DNA of 64,000 nt from Symbiodinium natans (taxonomy: Eukaryota; Sar; Dinophyceae; Suessiales; Symbiodiniaceae), in contig CAJNDS010002137.1 in assembly GCA_905221605.1 (NCBI GenBank), forward strand, positions 144,231 to 208,230, given 5' to 3'. Numbering within the stretch: the stretch's first letter is position 1; every line of letters begins with the position of its first letter. Both the position numbers and the translations under genes were made by a program. Shown here in pieces: positions 20,303 through 31,197 of the stretch. The notes beneath the pieces are model-generated. The model had not been told where the DNA came from. It saw nothing but the letters and a program-made list of their open reading frames with translations, and did not search any database.

Positions 20303-20418
20303 GGGTTTGTAGGGTTTGTAGGGTTTGTAGGGTTTGTAGGGTTTGTAGGGTTTGTAGGGTTTGTAGGATTTGTAGGGTTTGTAGGGTTTGTAGGGTTTGT
20401 AGGGTTTGTAGGGTTTGG
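20303..20418 (-). repeat. 9-mer minisatellite TTTGTAGGG, about 13 units
   Basis: Twelve to thirteen near-identical GGGTTTGTA units, one with GGATTTGTA. A telomere heptamer expanded by GT insertion and then amplified. Long frames (KPYKPYKPY, QTLQTLQTL) are artefacts of it. Confidence 0.95.
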
Positions 20419-20763
20419 CCCACTCCAGTTCAAAGCCACAACCCTTTCGACCTTTTGGTATTAGGGGTTGAGGGGCTAACAAACCTGAACCCTCAGCCCT
20501 TTTGCCGCCCTAAACCCTAAACCCCAAACCCCAAACCCTAAACCCCAAACCCTAACCTTAAACCCCAAACCCCAAACCCCAAACCACAAACCCGAAAGCC
20601 TAAACCCCAAACCCTATAAACCCTAAAGGGGCAAAGGTGTTCGGGATTGGGGGGGCACTTCAACCCTAAACCCCAAACCCTAAACCCTAAACCCTAAATC
20701 CTAAACCCTAAACCCTAAACCCTAAACCCCAAACCCTAAACCCTAAACCCTATGAACGGGAAC

Positions 20764-20863
20764 GGGTTGGCACTTCCCGGGGCCCCCCTTCGCCCCTGCC
20801 TCGAGCGCCTCCGCGCGTGCGCGCTCGAGGATCCAGGCCTCGGAGCCATCGAAGTCCAGCAGC
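20764..20863 (-). CDS. Strong candidate exon
   Basis: Acceptor GCCAAAG, then LLDFDGSEAWILERARAEAL and EAGAKGGPGKCQP; about 90 percent of codons end in G or C; donor GTTCCC. The frame is helical and charged. One of the best exons in the window. Confidence 0.6.
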
Positions 20864-21446
20864 CTTTGGCTTAGGGTTTGTAGGGTTTAGGGTTTAGGGT
20901 TTAGGGTTTGTAGGGTGTAGGGTTTCGGGTTTAGGGTTTGGGGTTTAGGGTTACAGGGTTTTGGGTTTTTTGGGGTACAGGGCTTAGGTTTAGGGTTTGG
21001 GGCTTAGGGTTTAGGGTTGGTGGCCTTGGGTTCGAGATTTTGAGAATAGCATGCGACAAATTTGAGGTTGAGGGGCTGGGGTCTAACGGCTTGGAGTTTG
21101 TGGTTTGTTTTCCGCTCACACATAGCTGGACGAAGCATCAAGGGTTCCTGAAGGTTCATGGGTAGTTATGAGAAGGGTGAAAAGGTATAAAGTACCTTGA
21201 CAAGGGCTATGATATAGGTTGCCTTACTTCTGACCCATAACTAGCTAAGAACCTTCAAGTTTGGCGTTGAGAGCAAACAAAAACAAAGCCCTAACCCCTA
21301 AGCCCTTTTACCCTTTTACCCTGAACCCTAAAGGGACCCAACTTCGGGTTTGGGGGTTCAAACCCTAAACCCTAAACCCTAAACCCTAAACGCTAGACCC
21401 TAAACCCTAAACCCTAAACCCTAAACCCTAAACCCTAAACCCTGAA

Positions 21447-21562
21447 TCGCCGCCCGGGCCGCAGGAGGAAGCCAGACTGTGATCGCACGGAGTCAATTTT
21501 CCAGAGCTCGCCATCCAAATGCCCGGATCAGTTGCGGCCCTCCTTGATAGGGTTCTGAAGGT
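21447..21562. CDS. Candidate exon island, strand unresolved
   Basis: Minus frame ATDPGIWMASSGKLTPCDHS continues to a CAG/GGTTTAG edge. The plus frame KPDCDRTESIFQSSPSKCPD follows GCCGCAGGAG and is as convincing. Confidence 0.35.
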
Positions 21563-22597
21563 TGGGGGGTTTAGGGTTTAGGGTTTAGGGTTTAGGGTTT
21601 AGGGTTTAGGGTTTAGGGTTTAGGGTTTAGGGTTTAGGTTTTAGGGTTTAGGCCGAAATCGGCCCTCCCACGGCTTAACAATCAACTCCAAAACCCGAAA
21701 CCATTCGCCCTAAACCCTTCATCGCCCCCAGGCCTGCATGATGGAGAAGCACCTGGTTCAGGGATTAGGGCTGTTTAGGGTTTAGGGTTTCGGGTTTAGG
21801 GTTGGGGTTTAGGGCTTCGGGTTTAGGGTTTAGGGTGTAGAGTTCGTGCAAAATGCCCGACCCTAGCGACACGTGCGACGTTGGGTAGCTCAGCTACATG
21901 AGCTGTGGGGGGGGGGGGGGGGGGGCGAGTTTAGCATCTAAGCGTTACCTTAAGAACCCAAAACCTGCTCTGTATTTTGTAGCCTCTTACTATAAACAAG
22001 CCTCATAATTATGAGATCGTTAGGTAGCCACCAAAAAAAAGAGGCTTTGGGGTTGAGGGGTAGGGTTTAGGGTTGAGGGTTTAGGGTTCAGGGTTTCGGG
22101 TTAGGATGGTTTAGGGTCTGGCCCAAAGCCCCCGACGACACCCGCACCCTGAACCCGACCCCAAAACCCTCCGCAAAACCCTGCACCCCCTCAACCGCCA
22201 CAAAAGCACCGAACCCCCCCAAACAGAAAAGAAACTACAATCGAAGGTCTATGTGCCGCAATCCCTAACCCCCAATACTTTAAACCTAAACCCTTAAGGA
22301 ACCAAACCCTATAAACCACAAACCTTTTCTGCCAGTGGACACTCTTACGCGCCGCAGCCTTGAACCCTACATCTTTAACCCCAGCAACCTTAAACACTAT
22401 ACACTCTATACCTGAAACGCTAAAAACCCCCTAAACCTGAAACCCTCTCCTAAACACTAAACTTTACGAACTCTAGACTACAAACCCTACTATATGGTTT
22501 AACACCCAATAAAACCTTAAACCCGAGTGGTTAAAGCCCTGAATCCTGCAGGTATAAAAGCGCTAATCGACAAACCCTTCACCTGAAACCCTTTTGG

Positions 22598-22888
22598 TCT
22601 AATTAAACCCTAAAACCCTACAACCCTAAAACCCGAAAACCCCAGAACCCTAGAACCCTGGAACCCTAGAACCCTAGAACCCTAAAACCCTAAAACCCTA
22701 AAACACTAAAACCCTAAAACCCAAAAACCCTAAGACCCTAAAAGGCTAAGAGGCCAAAAGGCTAAAAGGCTAAAACCCTAAAACCCTAAAACCCTCAAAC
22801 CCTCAAACCCTCAAACCCTCAAACCCTCAAACCCTAAAACCCTAAACTCTAACCCTAAAATCCTAAAATCCTAAAACCCTAAAACCCT
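22598..22888 (+). repeat. Octamer array CCCTAAAA with CCCTCAAA block
   Basis: Tandem 8-mers CCCTAAAA, interrupted by AGGCTAAA units (22742-22772) and a run of CCCTCAAA (22791-22835). Local homogenisation of three variants in one array. Confidence 0.85.
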
Positions 22889-22894
22889 ACACAC

Positions 22895-22967
22895 CCCCAG
22901 GGCCCTGGGCAAAGGCGCTGCTCCCCGCCGGGGACCCTCCGCAGCAGCGCAGGAGGCCCCGAGTCGT
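22895..22967 (-). CDS. Candidate exon
   Basis: Acceptor GGCCCTTTTTGCAG, then DDSGPPALLRRVPGGEQRLC and PGPW, donor GTGTGTAGG. High GC3. Confidence 0.5.
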
Positions 22968-23691
22968 CTGCAAAAAGGGCCGCCGGCGCATCTGCGTGGA
23001 GTTAGGGTTTAGGGTTTAGGGTTTAGGGTTGAGGGTTGAGGGTTTGGGGTTTAAGGTTTAGAGTTTTGCCTTTTGGTTTAGGGCTTATAGGCTTGAAAGG
23101 GTTGGTAGGGCTTATAGGGTTGATGTCGTTTATAGCGTTTGTAGGGTTTAGGGAGGTTTGTTTTTTGTTTTTTTGTTGGGGGGGGGGGGGGGGAGTTGTT
23201 AGAGGTTTTGGGGATGGGGTGTGGGATTCGGTTTAAGGGAGCGTTGAGTTCAGGAGGGTTGGGCGGGGCTGCTGGCCGCTGGTCTGCTGCTAGGGTTTAG
23301 GGTTTAGGGTTGCTTAGGACCGGCTGTAAACACAACACCGGAAACCCCAAGCTCAGCAATCTGCAGGGGAATTGCGTAGTCAGTGATGCCCCCACCCCCC
23401 TTCTAAACCCTGAGCCCTACACCCCCTCACCCTTCCAAAAAAACAACTGTAAGCAGAAGGGCTGAGAGATTCGGATTGTGCCCAGCCCTCGTCAGGGCCA
23501 TGAAGCAGACCCCAGCACACAACTCTACACCCCAAACCCCAAACCCTAGACCCTAAACCCTAGACCCTAAACCCTGTCCCTAAACCCTAAACCCTAAACC
23601 CTAAACCCTAAACCCTAAACCCTGAACCCTGAACCCTAAACCCTAAACCTCAACCCCAAACCAACCCCTGGAACCCCTAAAAAAAGAGGAC

Positions 23692-23776
23692 CTTCCACGG
23701 CATCTCTGGCTAGAGCTTCAAAGCTCGACCACTCTTCGCGCAGGACCTCTTTCCTGGGCTCCAGTCTGAAAGCGTA
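23692..23776 (-). CDS. Strong candidate exon
   Basis: Reads YAFRLEPRKEVLREEWSSFE then ALARDAVE after AACAAG, donor GTCCTC. Charged helical sequence, exit 1 nt. An alternative acceptor CTTTCAG at 23765 keeps the same frame. Confidence 0.55.
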
Positions 23777-24681
23777 CTTGTTGGGTTTGGGGTTTAGGGT
23801 TTAGGGTTTAGGGTTTAGGGTTTAGGGTTTAGGGTTTAGGGTTTAGGGTTTAGGGTTAGGGTGCTTAGGGTTTCGAGTTTATGGCTTGTAGTAGAGCTTG
23901 TTCTCCTGAATCCATGTGTTTGGAGGAACGGCTTCTACGCTCAGGATCGGCGTCAGAGGCGTCCTCCTGTTGCAGGCAGCATGACTCCGTCAAAAACACA
24001 GAACGGTCAAAGCCCTAATCACTAAACCCGAACAACTCACAGCTCTAGAGCACCAAAGCGCTTAAACCCCCCAAAGCCCCCTATGCAAAGGTGCCGGGCG
24101 GCCGAAACTGCTGTGGCCTCCTGCAGAACGAAAAAAAACCCTGAGGGTTTAGGGACATATACCCTGCAACTCAAGTCAACTCAAAACCCTGGACCCTCAA
24201 CCCTCAACCCTTTTTTGCATCCGGGCTAACCCTCAACCCTGAACCCTGAATCCTAAAACAGCTGCGCCAGAGGCTCGGGTCCACCAAGCACAGCGCCCGG
24301 GGGCGCTCGCCAGCGCCGCTAGCGGCCCACTCGGACTCCTTCTCTCTACACCCCCCCCTTAGAACCCGGATAAACACAATAGTACTGCATGACTTTCCTT
24401 TGGGTTTGTAAATCAAGCAAAAACGAAACAGGTATAGTTCTTAGGGAGAGTAGAGTTGTGGGCAGTTGGGGTTAAGCTAGATAAAGGGTGGCCAAGGGGT
24501 GTGGAGGTTGTCGGATGCGGGGGTTGCTGGGGGTGTTGGTGTTACCAGATGGGCTTCATTTTTGCAGGGCAGTGTCCAACCAGGCTTATCAAAGGGTTTA
24601 GGGTTTAGTGTTTAAGGTGTCATCTGAACCTCTAAACCCTCGAAGTACCTGTAGATCTGAACCCCTAAGCTCAGTGCTCAC

Positions 24682-24733
24682 GTAGGCTTTTGAAGGAATC
24701 GAATCCGAAATTTTCCGCGAGCTGCTGGGATGA
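24682..24733 (-). CDS. Candidate exon with canonical GTGAGC donor
   Basis: SSQQLAENFGFDSFKSL after GTGGCAAG, then C/GTGAGC. The frame is open further upstream through an extremely GC-rich stretch (24740-24790). Confidence 0.5.
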
Positions 24734-24809
24734 CTTGCCACGCACGCCGCGCCGTCCGCCGCGGCGCCGCGCGGCGGCGTGGCGCGAGGGCCGATGATGC
24801 AACCTCCCC

Positions 24810-24911
24810 AAGAGCCCAATACCCCGTGGTTAAGGAATAGACCTTAATTTGTAACAGGGATCCTTAGCATGATTGAAGGTATGTTCCTTAATGAAGGGGT
24901 ATTGGGCTCTT
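24810..24911. mobile_element. MITE family D copy
   Basis: AGAGCCCAATACCCCGTGGT pairs with AATGAAGGGGTATTGGGCTC. Good terminal symmetry, 102 bp. Confidence 0.7.
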
Positions 24912-24951
24912 TTGGCCTCTTCTCTTGGATCAAGACGCCCCCAAGTGTAGT

Positions 24952-25026
24952 CCCAGGATGGGCTATTAGGCCCTGTTACGTCCCCAAAACAGCCCCATAA
25001 ATAAGGTCGAATAGCCCATCCTGGTA
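24952..25026. mobile_element. 75-bp palindromic element
   Basis: CCCAGGATGGGCTATT at the left is the inverse of AATAGCCCATCCTGG at the right. A partial arm recurs at 25187 (CCAGGATGGGCT). Confidence 0.6.
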
Positions 25027-25296
25027 TTTGGGAGGGAATCCTTCTTTGATTCATAATGCGAAGCAGCGCCTATCGAAATGGACCTGCGCAGTGCAAAATG
25101 CATGTTCAGTACGTCGGGAAAAGCACGTAAGGATATATACTGTAAACATTGCATATTGCTCAAGCTTCTCTATTACCGGGATTACCAGGATGGGCTGCAA
25201 GGGCTCAGAATCCCCAAAAGCAACCCATGTAAAGGGGGGTTGTGATAAGGGGTTCTAAGGTATCAGTACACGATTTACTCGTTCGGCCAGGTGTCA

Positions 25297-25375
25297 GGTA
25301 CCCTTTTTGGGTTGGTTGCTTTTACAAGTCAACCTTGAACCAAAAAAAGGGGCAAACAAGGGTACCACTGGCCTA
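25297..25375. mobile_element. MITE family C copy
   Basis: GGTACCCTTTTTGGGTTGGT at the left and AGGGTACCACTGGCCTACC at the right. Confidence 0.6.
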
Positions 25376-25571
25376 CCAAGAAGCCTTAAGGGGGCTCAGC
25401 CCTAAACCCTAAACCCTAAACCCTAAACCCTAAACCCCAAACCCTAAACCCCAAACCCTAAACCCCAAACCCCAAACCCTAAACCCCAAACCCCAAACCC
25501 TAAACCAAGTTCATCTATACGGGGCTCAACCTAAACCCTAAACCCTAAACCCCAAACCCTAAACCCTAAAC

Positions 25572-25674
25572 CAAGATGAAGAATGGACCCAGGTGCCAGC
25601 AAGGAAGAGGCGGCTGCCACCGCGCACGCGAGGCGCTGCCCGTGGCGCCAGGGCTCCTCCGACATGCCGCCACA
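25572..25674 (-). CDS. Strong candidate exon
   Basis: Acceptor CTATACCCAG, then CGGMSEEPWRHGQRLACAVA and AASSLLAPGSILHL, donor G/GTTTAG. The internal Met followed by a hydrophobic segment could be a start and signal sequence. Its acceptor edge is duplicated twice nearby (25793, 26012). Confidence 0.55.
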
Positions 25675-25847
25675 CTGGGTATAGGTTTGGGGTTTAGGGG
25701 TTTAGGGGTTTAGGGGTTTAGGGTTTAGGGTTTGGGGTTTACGGATTTAGGGATTTAGGTATTTAGGGATCTAGGGATTGGGGTTTAGGGTTTGCCACAC
25801 TGGGTATAGGTTTGGGGGACCCTATAAAACATTACACTGTTGATAGG

Positions 25848-26010
25848 GTTTAGGGTTTGGGTTTAGGGTTTAGGGTTTAGGGATTTAGGGATTTAGGGAT
25901 TTAGGGATTTAGGGATTTAGGGATTTAGGGATTTAGGGATTTAGGGATTTAGGGATTTAGGGATTTAGGGATTCAGGGATTTAGGGTTTTAGGGTTTAGG
26001 GTATAGGGTT
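25848..26010 (-). repeat. Octamer array TTTAGGGA, about 13 units
   Basis: GGGATTTA repeated almost perfectly from about 25878, a telomere heptamer with one extra A, amplified. Confidence 0.95.
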
Positions 26011-26234
26011 TGCCACACTGGGTATAGGTTTGGGGGGGCCCTATAAAACATTAATATCAATAAACTGTTGATAGGGTTTAGGGTGGCAGGGTTTAGGGTT
26101 TAGGGTTTAGGGTTTAGGGTTTAGGGTTTAGGATGGCTTTAAAAGGATTATACAGAACTTACAAGGGAGACCTACCCCTGCACAGGGCAACCGAAAAAGG
26201 AAGAACAGAGGCCAACTTGTGTGCCAGGAGAGCA

Positions 26235-26452
26235 CTGGCCAAAGAGCCCAAAACCCTGGTCATTTAGGGATAGGCCTATTACCTTAAGAACCCAAAACCT
26301 TCCTTTTTTGTAGGCTCTTACTCGAAAACCCCTTAGAGGATGCTTCGGGTAACCTATAAAGAGTAGTTTTGGAGTTCTTAAGGCAAACCATATGAAGGAT
26401 CCCGAGAAAAAATAAGGCCGATTCCTTACTTAAGGTGCACTGGGCTCTTTGC
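26235..26452. mobile_element. MITE family D copy with family B nested inside
   Basis: Outer arms CAAAGAGCCCAAAACCCT and GCACTGGGCTCTTTG. Inside, from CTTAAGAACCCAAAACC (26282) to GGAGTTCTTAAGGCAAACC (26391), lies a family B-like element. Family B inserted into family D. Confidence 0.6.
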
Positions 26453-26990
26453 TGAATCGGAAGGGATCTCAGGTGAACCTCCCCTTCTTGAAGGGTTAGG
26501 GTTTAGGGTTTAGGGTTCAGGGTTCAGGGTTTAGGGTTGAGGGTTGAGGGTTTGATCCCAACTGACCATCGTGAGTAAGACAATGGGATTTATCCATGTG
26601 GGGGTTTACCACGCCGAAGTAGCAGAAGAAGTGGAAGAAGCATAACACATCAAACAAGAAAACGAAAGGGAAACAGTATATTATAATGAAAATATAGATA
26701 AATGGAGGCAAAAAGACATATCGGTAGATGCCATACTATTTCAAGCACATTCAAGAGGAATACAACTAACAGAAGAATAAGAAGAAAAGATTGGCAAAAC
26801 TTAAAACTACAGGTAAAGGTAAAACACCAACCAAAAAGAATTAGTTTTTAAATTATGTTGAACGATTGATACAGACGGCTAAGTGGGCGGACGAGGTGAA
26901 TGACCAACTAGAAAATGTTGAAAATAACTTAGGACAAAATCATTACAGAAATTAGGTCAACATTATTGCAGAGTTGAAGGTAATAGTAGA
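26453..26990. other. AT-rich single-copy stretch
   Basis: Clearly lower GC than the rest (26600-26980), without telomere-like repeats. No supported frame. Confidence 0.5.
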
Positions 26991-26999
26991 CAGTATTTA

Positions 27000-28230
27000 C
27001 GATACTCGAGCTGCTGAACACCTGGGGGCTGCTAGACCCTTATTCCGACGCTGGAAGACATTTGTTCGCATGGGTCCGCGCCTGTTCTGCAGAGGCTTAT
27101 CACACTCATTGTCATCTCTCGCCACAGCAAACGAACTCATCATCTGCCCGAATTGAAACAGGTATGAGCATTTTGCCCGATGAGACTGCCGAAGCTTGTT
27201 CCATGAGGGTTCCTTTTCAAGCAGACGAGCTGACCATCTGCCCGCACTGCATAAGGTGTGGCAATCGCCCGCTGAGACTGCCAAAACTGGTCCCAAATCT
27301 GCCGGCACATCACACTGCCCACCGGCGTTCCTTCCAAAGCAAACGAGCTGACCATCTGTCCGCACTGCACAGGTATGAGCATTGCCCGCTAAGACTGCTA
27401 AAACTTGTCAGGAATCTGCCGGCACATCACACTGCCCATCAGCGTTCCTTCCAAAGCAGACGATCTGACTATCTGCCCGCACTGCACAAGTGTGAAAACT
27501 GCCCGCTGAGACTGCCAAAACTGGTCCCAAATCTGCCGGCACATCACACTGCCCCAAAGCAAACGAGCTGACCATCTGCCCGCACTGCGCAGGTATGAAC
27601 ATAGCCCGCTGAGACTGCCAAAACTGGTCCCAAATCTGCCGGCACGTTACACTGCCCATAGCCGTCCAATCCAAAGCAGACGAGCTGACCATCTGAGTGC
27701 ACTACACAGGTGTGACCACCGCCCGCTGAGACTGCCAAAACTGGTCCCAAACCTGCCGGCACATCACACTGCCCATAATTGCTGAATGCAAAGGGTCGAA
27801 TGTCTCCAAAGCACATGAGCTTACCATCTGTTCGCACTGCACAGGTATGATACGAGCCCGCCGAAACTTCCAAAACTGGTCCCAAATCTGCTGGTACATC
27901 ACATTGTCCTTGGTCGTTGTCTCCAAAACACACAAGCTGACCATCTGTCCGCACTGCACAGGTATGAGCCTGGCCCGCTGAGAAATCTACTGGAACATCC
28001 CACTGCCCATCGGCGTTCAATCCAAAGCAGACGAGCTGACCATCTGCCCGCACTGCACAAGTGTGAAAACTGCCCGCTGAGACTGCCAAAACTGGTCCCA
28101 AATCTGCCGGCACGCCACACGGCCCATATATGACCATCGCCCGCTGAGACTGCCCGAATTGGTCCCAAATCTGCTGGCAAATCACACTGCCTCTGCCGGC
28201 TGAATACACTGCATTCTGACAGGCCATTCT
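27000..28230 (-). pseudogene. RCC1-like repeat gene, frameshifted
   Basis: At least nine copies of a roughly 38-residue repeat, consensus GQCDVPADLGPVLAVSAG then HTCAVRADGQLVCFG, of the regulator-of-chromosome-condensation (RCC1/HERC-type) propeller family, a style common in Symbiodiniaceae. The longest intact stretch is 27544-28130. The frame changes near 28125, 27550 and again between 27200 and 27400, often where the variable loop (N-x-x-G) has lost bases; off-frame copies read DQFWQSQRAM. Three or more shifts argue for a decaying pseudogene, though small introns or sequence errors at repeats are alternatives. About 114-bp unit periodicity is obvious in the DNA. Confidence 0.7.
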
Positions 28231-28494
28231 TCCTCACTGCACGGTTGCTGGAACCGGCGCTGGAAATTTGAGAGTTGTCGGCACGTGGTGAGAGTACGGA
28301 AGCGCCCTTCCTTCTGTGCATGCGAGCCGAGTTGAAGTCGCACCAGGAGCCAGGACGGACTAGAAGAAACCCTTGCAATGCCATCCGGGGCACCCAGGAG
28401 AACATGGCAAGTGCCTGGCCAGCCTTCATGAACCCTAAACCCTAACCCTAAAACCTAAACCCTAAACTCTAAACCCTAAACCCCCCCAACCCTA

Positions 28495-28980
28495 AAATGT
28501 TCTACAGAGAGGCTCAAAGACTAAAGTCTAGACAAGCAGTTCTCTACTATGCCATTGAGAGAAGGCCGCTGAAACATCCCCCACAAGCATGATGCAATTC
28601 TCCTTTAGCGAGTGCAGATTACAACTTCATTATTGTTACAACCTTACTCATTCCTGAACCTTGTTCTGTTTATTGATACATTATTAGAATAGACCATTTC
28701 CATTTTCTACTGTTAGGGGTTTCGGGTTGGGTGTTATGGGCTTTCTATCGGGTGGCGCATGATATGGGGTTGAGTATGATATGTTTTATGGGGTTCTGGG
28801 TAGTCCCATAGTATGGTTTGAATCACGTGGGTCCTACTCTGGGTGTATTGGTGAGTTGGGGGGTGAGGTATAGGTTGTTGTGGTTTGGGCCGGGACATGG
28901 TTAGAAAATGGAAAAATGGTCACTGCTAACCCAATATAGATCGCCAAATAGTAGGATCTCCTTGTAGGAAGGGGCCTAAA
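28495..28980. other. Non-repetitive AT-richer DNA, no gene seen
   Basis: Mixed sequence. A partial repeat CCAAATAGTAGGATCTCCTT at 28944 is shared with 53275 and 63205. Confidence 0.45.
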
Positions 28981-29478
28981 CCCGCAAACCTAAACCTTAA
29001 ACCGAACCCTAAACCCTAAACCCTAAACCCTAAACCCTAAACCCTAGGAAATCCACATGAGAACCCTCAACCCTTTTTAGGGTTCCTTTGGTCCTGAAGG
29101 CAGCCCCCCCTTCTCACAAGGCAGTCGTAGTCGGACCCCTAAGGATGGACCCTTAAAAGGCTACCCTTAAATTTAGGGTTTAGGGTTTAGGGTTTAGGGT
29201 TTAGGGTTTAGGGTTTAGGGTTTAGGGTTTAGGGTTTAGGGTTTAGGGTTTCCAATATGGGCCTGACAATTTTTGTTTAGAGGACCCATGAATTTTCTAC
29301 GATCCCCAACCCAAGGGTGCAGCCACAGGGGTCCAAGATAGAGTCCCAGGATCAACCCTAAACCCCTAAATCCCCAAACCCTCAACCCTAAGTCCCTAAA
29401 CCCTAAACCCTACACCTAAACCCTAAACCCTAAACCCTAAACCCGAAACCCTCAACCCCAAACCCCTAAACCCTTGAC

Positions 29479-29592
29479 TCTCCGGAGCTCCTGTCTCGAC
29501 CCAGCTAGCCCGGCCGGCCCGCCCCTCGCGCAGGACGCAGCCGAGGGAAGCGCCGGCCGTGCTTCCCAGGGCTCCAGCATGGCTTGGGCGTT
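29479..29592 (-). CDS. Strong candidate exon
   Basis: 38 codons, phase 0 at both ends: NAQAMLEPWEARPALPSAAS, CARGGPAGLAGSRQELRR. Acceptor CTCCTTAG, donor GTCAAGG. Confidence 0.55.
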
Positions 29593-29726
29593 CTAAGGAG
29601 GTGAGCAGGGTTTAAGCTGATGAGTCTAGCCCTAAACCCTAAACCCGAGCCCTAAACCCTAAACCCGAAACCCTAAAAATCTGAAAGCCTTTTTGCGGAG
29701 GACTGCAAAACCCTGAAACCTAAAAC

Positions 29727-29794
29727 CCCCTGTAGAGGCTTGGAGTGGTGCCGCAGGCTTGCTCGGATGCCCCGTAGAGGACTTGCGGAGCCCA
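29727..29794 (-). CDS. Candidate exon
   Basis: Acceptor CGCACACAG, then WAPQVLYGASEQACGTTPSL, donor GTTTTAG. An alternative frame (GLRKSSTGHPSKPAAPLQ) would be in phase with 29903-29940. Confidence 0.45.
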
Positions 29795-29902
29795 CTGTGT
29801 GCGATCATGCGTCTCTCTGGTTTAGGGTTTAGGGTTTAGGGTTTAGGGTTTAGGGTTTAGGGTTTAGGGTTTAGGGTTTAGGGTTTAGGGTTTAGGGTAA
29901 AC

Positions 29903-29940
29903 CTGCCGGGCCACCACGGGTCATTTCGGGAAACAGTGGC
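29903..29940 (-). CDS. 38-nt candidate exon between two G-tracts
   Basis: ATVSRNDPWWPG, acceptor AACCCGAAG, donor CAG/GTTTAC. The flanking tracts are of the same orientation here. Confidence 0.45.
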
Positions 29941-30215
29941 CTTCGGGTTTAGGGTTTAGGGTTTAGGGTTTAGGGTTTAGGGTTTAGGGTTTAGGGTTTC
30001 GGGTACCTTGTAAGCACCTCAGGCGACCGTTATGTGAAAGGCAAAGCCCCAGAAGTCTTAAACCCGAAGCCTTCTCGCATGCCTGCCCTAAACCCTAAAC
30101 CCTAAACCCTAAACCCTAAACCCTAAACCCTAAACCCTAAACCCTAAACCCTAAACCCTAAACCCTAAACCCTAAAACCCTAAACCCTAAACCCTAAAAT
30201 CCTAAAACCCTAAAC

Positions 30216-30289
30216 CCGAAGCTCCAGGCAAAGGTTCATAGACGCCGCCCCAGTCATCCTGCATCGTGTCCGGGATCCATGCCAAAGAC
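30216..30289 (-). CDS. Strong candidate exon
   Basis: SLAWIPDTMQDDWGGVYEPL then PGAS after CGGGAG; donor GTTTAG formed by the telomere-like tract. Confidence 0.55.
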
Positions 30290-30648
30290 CTCCCGCGGTG
30301 AGTCTCTCGGGATTGCTTGCTCAACCCTCAACCCTCAACCCTCAACCCTAAACTCTAAACCCTAAACCCCTAAACCCCAAAACCCTAAACCCTAAACCCA
30401 ACACCCAGAACCCAAAACCCAAAACCCTAAAACCCCAAACCCTGGGTGCACCAAGGGCTGACCGTTTGTCGAAAGAGCTTCTTGGGCGGACATTCTTGCC
30501 GTTAGGGCGTTTAACTCAAAAAAAACATTTCGGGCTTTCAGGGCTTTCTAACGTTTATCATATAAAAAGAAAAAACATTTCGGGTTTTCAAAGTTTTTAA
30601 CGTAAACCCTAAACCCTAAACCCTAAACCCTAAACCCTAAACACGAAC

Positions 30649-30676
30649 CCCCCCCCCCAAAAAAAAAAAAAAAAAA
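30649..30676. repeat. C-run followed by A-run
   Basis: GAACCCCCCCCCCC then about 17 A, the expanded inner arm of a family B element. Similar blocks at 260, 37808 and 47736. Confidence 0.7.
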
Positions 30677-30697
30677 CAAAACTCGAGGAACGAAAGG

Positions 30698-30962
30698 AGG
30701 GACCCTTAGAAGGAACCTTCGGGGTTCTTTGGGGGCTATTTGGAGGGGCTCCTTAGGTATATGGGGGACGATGTAAGGTCTATACAGGGGTTCTATAGGG
30801 TGGGGCCCCCTTACTATACTAACTGTAGTTAAGGGACTTATAACCTAACTTAGGGTCCTTATAACCCAATTTAGGGCCCTTATAACTCTACTTATAACTA
30901 GGGGGCCCCACCCTGTATAGGGGAATAAGATGAAGGGTCCCTTCCAGGGGTCCCTCCTTATA
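30698..30962. mobile_element. 265-bp palindromic element
   Basis: GGAGGGACCC at the left end and GGGTCCCTCC at the right end; inner arms CTATACAGGGG..TAGGGTGGGGCCCCC and GGGGGCCCCACCCTGTATAG are complementary. Long nearly continuous hairpin. Confidence 0.65.
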
Positions 30963-31197
30963 CCCTCCGGCTTCCGAACCAAAGGTCTGGCAGGGGCCGC
31001 ACCCCTGCCTCTACAATGCCCAAACGGCCTAAGACCAACCCGACACAGCAACCCTAAACCCTAAACCCTAAACCCTAAACCCTAAACCCTGAACCCTTTT
31101 GAACGTGGAGCCTGCTTCATGCCAGGACTGAGGCCCAAAACCCAAAACCCAAAACCCAAAACCCTAAACTCTAAACCCTAAACCCTAAACCCTAAAC

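Noticed and set aside
20169-20482. Repetitive proteins KPYKPYKPY and QTLQTLQTL
   Set aside because: They are frame readings of the TTTGTAGGG minisatellite; no start, splice or codon-bias support.
26517-26711. Hydrophobic 64-codon minus frame as a membrane protein
   Set aside because: Phe/Ile-rich reading of an AT-rich stretch that begins in telomere-like repeat; no start or splice evidence.
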